The position numbers and the translations under genes were made by a program. This document shows, in pieces, positions 60,801 through 64,000 of a DNA stretch of 64,000 nt. Position 1 is the first letter of the stretch; each line of letters starts with the position of its first letter. Source of the stretch: Rhyzopertha dominica (lineage: Eukaryota > Arthropoda > Insecta > Coleoptera > Bostrichidae); assembly GCA_025024175.1 (NCBI GenBank), contig QCXZ01000137.1, positions 72,416,680 to 72,480,679 on the forward strand, written 5' to 3'. The notes beneath the pieces were generated by a model. It saw only the letters and a program-made list of their open reading frames with translations, did no database searches and was not told the DNA's origin.

Positions 60801-62861
60801 AAAGAACACATACTATGTCAGTGATCGAGATCAGTGTATTAACAAGATGTGATACCAAAAAGATATGCCAGTCTACTTTGCGAGGATGATCGCAAATATT
60901 TAAGCCAAGTATTTGCTAACAAATAGATTGATCATAGGGAAACTACGAATATCCTTCTAGAATAAATCCCTTAACTTCAGCCCTCTTGTCTATTTCTTGT
61001 GGCGATAAGTAAAGACCAAATATAACCGAGGAATTACAGGACAGAATTCGTAACGAAGTGCAGGCAATTTCGAGGTTATATTACATTAATTTTCTTGTAT
61101 AACTGTGTGCTTTAATACTCTAATTATTCTAGTGGAATTTTCGTTACTCACATTTGACAGAATGAGATCTAACCGGCTTTAAGAAGGATGAAGGATGCTT
61201 TTACTGCAGGACCTCATGGCGTTCCTTATTGTATTTTACATTACTGAGCTTGAATATTTGTTGAGTTTTTACTTGTTTAGATATCAAATGATCATAGTTC
61301 CCCAACAGTCCCAAATGCTTGCACATTTGCCCAATCTTCAAAAAAAGTGCTCCAAACGATGATGAAAATGATTGTTGTGCGGAACAGAAGCACTCGAGGG
61401 TTTTCTCGTTAAATAATAAATCCGAATAACCAAAAACGAATTTATTTAAACACTAAAACATTAATTACTGAAACTTACAAGCAACGCGAAACTTATTTAC
61501 GATAAATAAATTACGTAGGTGTTTCTCTTACGGAGTCTGTGACAGACATGTTCAAGTAAACGTTTGTGGGGTAAAAACACCCCTTTTATGATTTATAGTT
61601 GAGCAAACCTTCAGTACACTACAAATGCATGCCAGATAAACATATTTTTATTACTTGGGTTTACTGACAAAGACATAGCTGCTATTCTGGGAACTGCTTC
61701 CTAAAGGAAAGCCTAATGCTGACAGATGGCATTTCCATCTAAATTTCTACTTACATCATACCAAGCCTTTGGTATACAGGCAAAAGCAGTTATGTGCCAT
61801 GCTGTCTGCCTCTGCAGTCTGCACTAGACCTAAACTTTATCAATAAGCTACAATGATACTGAGATAGATCTATCTGTAGTTGGTTGGGATGCAGACACCA
61901 TAGTATTTGTATACAAAAATTGCCGAGCGTTCCATATGATTATTTATATGTGATGTTACCAGAAAAATATAATAAAACTTTTTTTGTGGTGGAGGTATGT
62001 TGGAAAAGAAATGGGTTGCTATTTCAAAAACAAAGTTACTCATGGCGTCTTAGCTATAAAAATACCAGTTCCCTAGAAAAGTGACTAAAAAATAAGATTG
62101 TCATATTGATAAATTTTCTGTAATATATCTCTAAGTACTTCCATACCTTACGAACTTTTAGTAGGTATTCCAAACATGCTTGGTTTATATATGCCGTTGA
62201 AGCCATTGAATAATCTATATCTGATTTTGAACACAATACCCCTTCTTTTGATGACAATAATGTCATGAAGTTTGCTGCATATACTAATTTTTCTTTCTAC
62301 AGTTACCAAGACCTCAACCTACGTTGTTGCTACATACTACACAATCTTGTAACCAAATCGCAACAGTAGCCATTCAATGTTTAGAACATTTGGGTATGCA
62401 ATAATTAACAAAAGAATGAAAAATATTTAGTTACTTCCGCATGTAAGAAACCTGTATCTGTCATACGATAGAATTCTATAGTGTCTTATCAGGAAAAAGA
62501 AACAAAAAATCGTTGAACTCTTGAAAAATTGATGATCACGATTAACGGTTTTCAGTTCGAAGAACCATACTTCAGTTGACAAATTTCAAAATACCCCTAT
62601 AGTAAGTTAGACTTCCCTTGTTTGTGGCAATCTTGAATAGTGATGATGAATAAAGGAGCTATGTTATAATCTGCTTGCCAAAATCTGACGCGCATTTAAA
62701 ATCGCAGTGGCATAAAATCCTCCTTGTCTTTATGAGTGATGGTGTCTGTGATGAATATGATAAGCTACTAACCTGTCACTGGAGGCAATAACCGCTTGTC
62801 ATATCTCGTCGCCGTCAAAAGATTATCCAAGATTTCCTTGTCGGACTTGCCTTCCTCAAAT
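30928..62861 (-). CDS. Glycine-receptor-like ligand-gated chloride channel subunit (CG12344-type), 5' end missing
   Basis: A Cys-loop pentameric channel subunit for the cell membrane, probably neuronal; the ligand cannot be told from sequence. Nine exons (listed separately) with matching phases encode 387 residues up to a TAA stop; the signal-peptide exon lies further upstream. The ligand-binding domain has KYEVEFLLQQQWYDPRLRY, the Cys loop CQGSLNIFPFDDPLC (13 residues between the Cys), and a second Cys pair (TLVC...NYSC) as in glycine, glutamate-chloride and histamine receptors. M1 is in FTTVFIPGIILVTSSFITFW. The PAR motif before M2 (NAVPARVMIGVTT) is the mark of anion-selective channels. 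M3 is WDGVCMCFIYASLLEFVCVN and M4 is IARITFPSAFAVFLVFFF. The M3-M4 loop is short. From memory this matches Drosophila CG12344 and its one-to-one insect orthologues. Introns add up to over 30 kb and hold many transposon remains. An extra alternative loop exon cannot be excluded. Confidence 0.93.
31316..31604 (+). repeat. Dispersed fold-back repeat family, copy B
   Basis: Contains ATAGATCTATCTGTAGTTGG and TGCAGACACCATAGCATAGA (shared with 61865 and 17690). It also has CAGGTCACTTCCTTTAGGAA and GACAGATGGCATTGCCATCT (shared with 58508-58775). It lies in the last intron of the channel gene. Confidence 0.7.
31790..32540 (+). pseudogene. LINE relic with RT core joined to the C-terminal end
   Basis: A frame at 31799-32182 carries RT motifs GFIDFKQAFDSVNREKL (motif A) and SGGLKQGDPLSAVLFNIVLE (motif B). 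The next expected block, the catalytic YxDD, is missing. Instead, after ERIIRDTNIN, the sequence continues with the element's C-terminal region in another frame (WERKVLRKIYGGVKE, RAQRIRWLGHVYRMG, VEDVERLGITKWKTK). This is an internally deleted, inactive non-LTR element in a channel-gene intron. Confidence 0.8.
33086..33158. repeat. (TA)n microsatellite
   Basis: About 36 uninterrupted TA units. The TYR-ILE open frame across it is meaningless. Confidence 0.95.
33159..36246. other. Channel-gene intron, no feature recognised
   Basis: AT-rich with scattered Ns. Open frames at 33216-33416 and 33955-34149 show no family resemblance. Confidence 0.35.
36247..36297 (-). CDS. Chloride channel 51-base micro-exon (M3-M4 loop)
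   Basis: In-frame micro-exon encoding RLPAVLSRIGIILASPL, with a TTGCAG acceptor and GTAAGC donor. Phase 0 on both sides, so it could be skipped without shifting the frame. The peptide matches my recollection of this receptor group. Confidence 0.85.
37818..38032 (-). CDS. Chloride channel exon: M2 and M3
   Basis: Encodes VTTMLNFFTTSNGFRSTLP (M2), then the M2-M3 linker, M3 and GRKRPLHNVVYRPGENPVTQ. TCCCAG acceptor, CAG-GTTGGT donor. Confidence 0.95.
38285..38910 (+). pseudogene. Mariner-like transposase relic
   Basis: On the + strand, broken frames give an N-terminal helix-turn-helix remnant (VRAGRSVRQLK near 38365), FRRDGAPDALPDNVG near 38645 (second catalytic Asp), and an intact stretch SSDLNPLGFDVWSVIKRVTG from about 38721 up to a stop. 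The DLNPLxFxVW block, with the third acidic position, identifies the superfamily. A TAGGGTGAGCCACTT end lies at 38286. It lies in an intron of the channel gene. Confidence 0.75.
38961..40869. other. Channel-gene intron, no feature recognised
   Basis: No exon or repeat supported; long stretches without recognisable homology. Confidence 0.35.
40870..41022 (-). CDS. Chloride channel exon: second Cys pair, M1 and start of M2
   Basis: Begins NYSCLKVDLIFTRDRAFYF, passes through M1, and ends with PARVMI and a split Gly codon at a GTAAGG donor. Confidence 0.95.
41023..42940. other. Channel-gene intron, no feature recognised
   Basis: The open frames near 41847-42400 on both strands overlap each other and match nothing known to me. 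Confidence 0.35.
42941..43149. repeat. Near-perfect palindromic MITE
   Basis: A 209-base palindrome. The left arm runs from TTCTACAGCCGTCAAAAAAT through CGCGAAGTTTGACGTT; the right arm is its inverse complement, ending GACGGCTGTAGAAAAAGT. Inside are two smaller inverted A/T-rich blocks (GTGAAAAAATA...) that also pair. It would form a very stable cruciform or RNA hairpin. It lies in a channel-gene intron. Confidence 0.88.
43225..43358. repeat. Second palindromic element, 75 bases from the first
   Basis: Imperfect inverted repeat of TTGTATTTCGTGGCGAAATT...AATGGCGCC against GGCGCCATT...ATTTCGCGCACTTAATACAA. The loop is a direct repeat of GTCTCGAC around CTGGCG. Just upstream (43206-43219) is GGCTGTAGAAAAA, a copy of the end of the first palindrome. 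Confidence 0.75.
43359..46542. other. Channel-gene intron, no feature recognised
   Basis: AT-rich; no exon, RNA gene or transposon supported. Confidence 0.35.
46543..46683 (-). CDS. Chloride channel exon: loop C region, first part
   Basis: Encodes SYEESAITYVWKNGEDVLGK and runs to TLVCPQKSSWR, including the first Cys of the second disulfide. GT-AG borders; splits a Gly codon at the end. Confidence 0.93.
46739..46821 (-). CDS. Chloride channel exon: Cys loop
   Basis: 83 bases encoding RHLILSCQGSLNIFPFDDP and LCSFAMES; contains both Cys of the Cys loop and its FPFD motif. Donor GTAAGT. Confidence 0.93.
47770..49810 (+). pseudogene. Penelope-like retroelement relic 2 (RT plus GIY-YIG)
   Basis: About 2 kb on the + strand, several frames. 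N-terminal GLNYAISPNNIPKDAAAYIA (about 48035), ADKGSGNVILDMMDY (about 48220), then LYCLPKIHKREIPLRPIVSA (about 48380). RT motifs follow: VSFDITSLFTKIPLHDA (about 48585), EGALMGSPLSPLRANIYLE (about 48755, motif B) and WFRYVDDTFTS (about 48860, motif C). Then come HRVCRKPTHTDRYLHTDSHH and the GIY-YIG endonuclease (GVYSIPCSSGKVCIGQTGSH, about 49313). Frameshifts occur between blocks, so it is inactive, but the order is complete. It lies in the channel gene intron between the loop D/A and Cys-loop exons. G+C is higher than in the surroundings. Confidence 0.88.
49665..49695 (+). ncRNA. Degenerate hammerhead-ribozyme-like motif of the Penelope relic
   Basis: Downstream of the endonuclease: CTGAGTA, then a stem GACAC / GTGTC closed over eight bases, then GAAAC. 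This is the hammerhead order CUGANGA, stem II, GAAA. The base at the general-acid position (G8) is U, so it should be inactive. Stems I and III are not convincing. Confidence 0.4.
49811..51114. other. Channel-gene intron, no feature recognised
   Basis: No exon or repeat supported. Confidence 0.35.
51115..51335 (-). CDS. Chloride channel exon: ligand-binding domain, loops D/A region
   Basis: Encodes KYEVEFLLQQQWYDPRLRY, then HHHNDIWLPDTYFIMHGDF and a segment ending FRNGSVSYLM with a split Arg codon. WLPDT is a conserved receptor motif. Donor GTAAGT. Confidence 0.93.
51556..51753. mobile_element. Small MITE with CAGGGTG ends
   Basis: About 200 bases bounded by TA-CAGGGTGTCGAG and GAATCACCCTG-TA. 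Same end type and TA flanks as 6841-7129 and 26269-28185. Confidence 0.5.
52552..53470 (-). pseudogene. Mariner-like transposase relic (DUF4817-like group)
   Basis: On the - strand, broken frames give LPLHPFYLQKVQEVIPIDP (about 53330-53275), a short RILF-like block, then NCPPR.PDLTPLDSFLWGTL (about 53190-53130), the DDE block around the last catalytic Asp. The far end is a CAGGGTGTCTTTAAAAGG terminal sequence at 52554. Internal deletions and stops. It lies in a channel-gene intron. Confidence 0.7.
53690..53760 (+). repeat. Penelope-like terminal fragment with hairpin and GAAACGTC
   Basis: TTTGACAAA is followed by a 7-bp hairpin (GATTACA-GG-TGTAATC) and GAAACGTC. The layout resembles the hammerhead-bearing ends of Penelope-like elements, with two core positions changed. 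No coding part is attached. Confidence 0.35.
53870..54606 (-). repeat. LTR-like sequence (solo or partial), borders unresolved
   Basis: On the - strand it begins TGTTGTGGAATCAGC (54606). It has a clear TATAAAT (54457-54451), 150 bases later AATAAA (54306-54301), and an AAAAAGGGAGG purine run near 54070. Promoter plus polyadenylation signal in this order is what an LTR shows. G+C is above the surroundings. No target duplication or partner LTR was found, so the lower border is a guess. Confidence 0.45.
55122..55186 (-). CDS. Chloride channel exon: beta-strand segment
   Basis: 65 bases encoding GTLIVNVSVLLLSLASPDES and SL, between a CTTACAG acceptor and a GTAAGG donor. It links YDKRLLPPV-T to KYEVEF with correct phase. 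Confidence 0.9.
55187..57836. other. Channel-gene intron, no feature recognised
   Basis: AT-rich, no exon supported. A lone TACAGGGTGTTCC end at 57593 suggests a truncated MITE without its partner. Confidence 0.35.
57837..57896. repeat. (TA)n microsatellite
   Basis: About 28 TA units with one interruption. Confidence 0.95.
58508..58775. repeat. Dispersed fold-back repeat family, copy C
   Basis: Two arms of about 100 bases in inverse orientation. The left starts TAGTAGAAAAATAGATGGCA and continues to AAAGTGACCTG. The right reads CAGGTCACTTCCTTTAGGAA to CAGTTCATTGCTGACAT. The spacer is about 75 bases. The arms match the right end of copy B. Confidence 0.8.
59284..59544 (+). other. Unassigned 86-codon open frame
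   Basis: Somewhat G+C-richer than its surroundings and open for 86 codons. I recognise no family, and a non-coding origin is at least as likely. Confidence 0.15.
59732..60534 (-). mobile_element. Short Tc1/mariner relic, relative of 1281-4287
   Basis: Ends pair as ACATATAATCCGAAAGTTTT (59732) against ACGTATGATTCGAAAGTTTT (inward from 60534), both flanked by TA. The - strand transposase remnant reads LSNSEMKGHDGFYTDDYEN, FVWCGVSEADFLLQPYIGAV, FWSDLATCHYATITRANN, PQAHPVGQYW and KQLRRNICRKIREID. The N-terminal DNA-binding half is missing. In PQAHPVGQYW the expected acidic residue is replaced by Gly. Confidence 0.8.
61665..61905 (+). repeat. Dispersed fold-back repeat family, copy D
   Basis: Carries GCTGACAGATGGCATTTCCA (as in copies B and C) and then TCTGCACTAGACCTAAACTT, ATAGATCTATCTGTAGTTGG and GCAGACACCATAG (as in copies A and B). 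Confidence 0.65.
62773..62861 (-). CDS. Chloride channel exon: N-terminal part of the ligand-binding domain
   Basis: Encodes FEEGKSDKEILDNLLTATR and YDKRLLPPVT; the YDKR-LPP pattern is standard at the start of Cys-loop receptors. AG acceptor at 62862-62863, GTTAGT donor at 62772. It enters in phase 2, so a preceding coding exon must exist. Confidence 0.88.
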
Positions 62862-63404
62862 CTGTAACAGGTTATGAATAAACTTGGATTAAAATCGATC
62901 GCACTGATGTAATTTTGGGAAGAAGGGAATGGACGTCTCTCAGGGAACAGGCGAAAATTTACGGCACTTCGGGGAATCCCTGTCCACAAATCGATTGAAA
63001 CAAGCGACAGAGACGTACAAAGAACTCTTCGCTCCCGTCAGTTCTATCAATATGACTATTACAGTTTGCAGTATTGTCTAAATTCACCAAAGCATTGCCT
63101 ACAGGGTGCTTCACAATTATATAAATAAATAATACGTTAAGCCCATTCCCAGAATAAAATATATAAAAAACCTCTTTTAGTATCAATATTGCGTACGAAG
63201 AAATATTCATTAACATTCGATTTTTTGTTCGTCCTAGGTAATCTACTTTAAGAAGTTATAAGCCCTTTAAAAAATGAATCTTCCGTATATGCAGACGACT
63301 CCTAAAACAGCAGCAATCGACAATTAGTAATTATTTTTTTGAGCTAGATACAAAAACTCAAAACGAGATCTGATCTTTTTTCTACAAAACCGTGACGATG
63401 CAGA

Positions 63405-63880
63405 GCAATTCATTGATTGATCTCGGCAAAAAGATGTTTGTGAAGGATAAACTCAAATACCTCCACAATACGAGTGCATGAGGGTAGTGTTACTGGACGA
63501 TAATTGGTGATTTCTGATCGATCTCTTTTTAGAGAGAGTGCAAATGGAAGTAGTTTTCCAAAAGTCAGATAAAACGGAAGAACTAAGTTGATAATAATGT
63601 AGATGACGATAAAGGTCGGATTCTTGTCCACTCCTGACAAAAAAAGTCAGTTGACTTTCTAAAAGTGGAGAGTATGTCGATTTCTGACATATATTTGCAT
63701 TGTACGAGCGTTGAATTATTCGCACAAGAATAATTGACTGGGATGGCACAAGGGTCAGAAGGCAGGTAAATACTTTGAAAAAAAGCGGCAAAGGGATGCA
63801 CATTGGCTGGAAGAAGTCGATACCAATGTCATTAGCGTGCATAGCGCTAGGAATACGTGAATTCCCTTTTTTGTTCAAAA
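63405..63880 (-). pseudogene. LINE reverse-transcriptase relic (Jockey-like)
   Basis: On the - strand, in shifting frames, with an N-terminal part around 63880-63600. The block LKRDRSEITNYRPVTLPSCT, then RIVEVFEFILHKHLF, matches the NYRPISLLS region of non-LTR reverse transcriptases. No catalytic YxDD is visible. Confidence 0.65.
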
Positions 63881-64000
63881 ACGACCAGAATTTATTTGAT
63901 CGCTTTATAGATAGCTCTTAATAGTGCATAGGTAGTTATGGTAAGCTTTAGTAATTAACGATATGGTTTGAGACCTGTAAACTTTAAATTGTTCAAGATA

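Noticed and set aside
62959..63216. 85-codon - frame as signal-peptide exon of the channel
   Set aside because: It ends in a stop, shows no donor in phase with the 62861 acceptor, and crosses a MITE-like end.

Overview
The window looks like insect nuclear DNA, AT-rich and full of transposon remains. It has long introns, several relic DNA transposons, BEL/Pao and Penelope-like retroelements, and a Cys-loop chloride channel subunit of an insect type. The repeat content would fit a beetle, but the order is a guess. Scattered single Ns mark uncertain bases.

Four host genes can be supported exon by exon. (1) An alpha-tubulin gene on the + strand is represented only by its last two coding exons (4870-5355). 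(2) A complete ZDHHC6-type palmitoyltransferase lies on the - strand (seven coding exons, 14652-16995, 374 aa). (3) A complete Rab27 GTPase lies on the - strand (five coding exons, 18917-23769, 211 aa, Cys-Ser-Cys end). (4) A glycine-receptor-like, insect CG12344-type, ligand-gated chloride channel subunit lies on the - strand. Nine coding exons spread from 62861 down to 30928, and the signal-peptide exon is not seen. Exon phases agree across each gene. I see no operon-like link between them; they are ordinary spliced genes in a repeat-rich neighbourhood.

Layout. 0.4-1.2 kb: hAT relic. 1.28-4.29 kb: Tc1/mariner relic split by foreign DNA. 4.9-5.4 kb: tubulin 3' end. 7.9-14.4 kb: apparently intact BEL/Pao retrotransposon with matching LTRs and a 5-bp target duplication. 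14.6-17.1 kb: ZDHHC6. 18.9-23.8 kb: Rab27, whose large intron holds two LINE relics. 24.7-26.1 kb: Penelope-like relic. 26.3-28.2 kb: large fold-back element. 30.9-62.9 kb: the channel gene, whose introns hold a LINE relic, mariner relics, palindromic MITEs, a second Penelope-like relic with a hammerhead-like motif, LTR-like DNA, microsatellites, and a fold-back repeat family also present elsewhere in the window. 63.4-63.9 kb: another LINE relic.

Nothing here proves a new molecular system. The strongest second-look items are the fold-back element with one homogenised and one diverged right arm, the dispersed fold-back family, the paired palindromes at 43 kb, the hammerhead-like motifs linked to Penelope elements, and the methionine at the 2' position of the channel pore.
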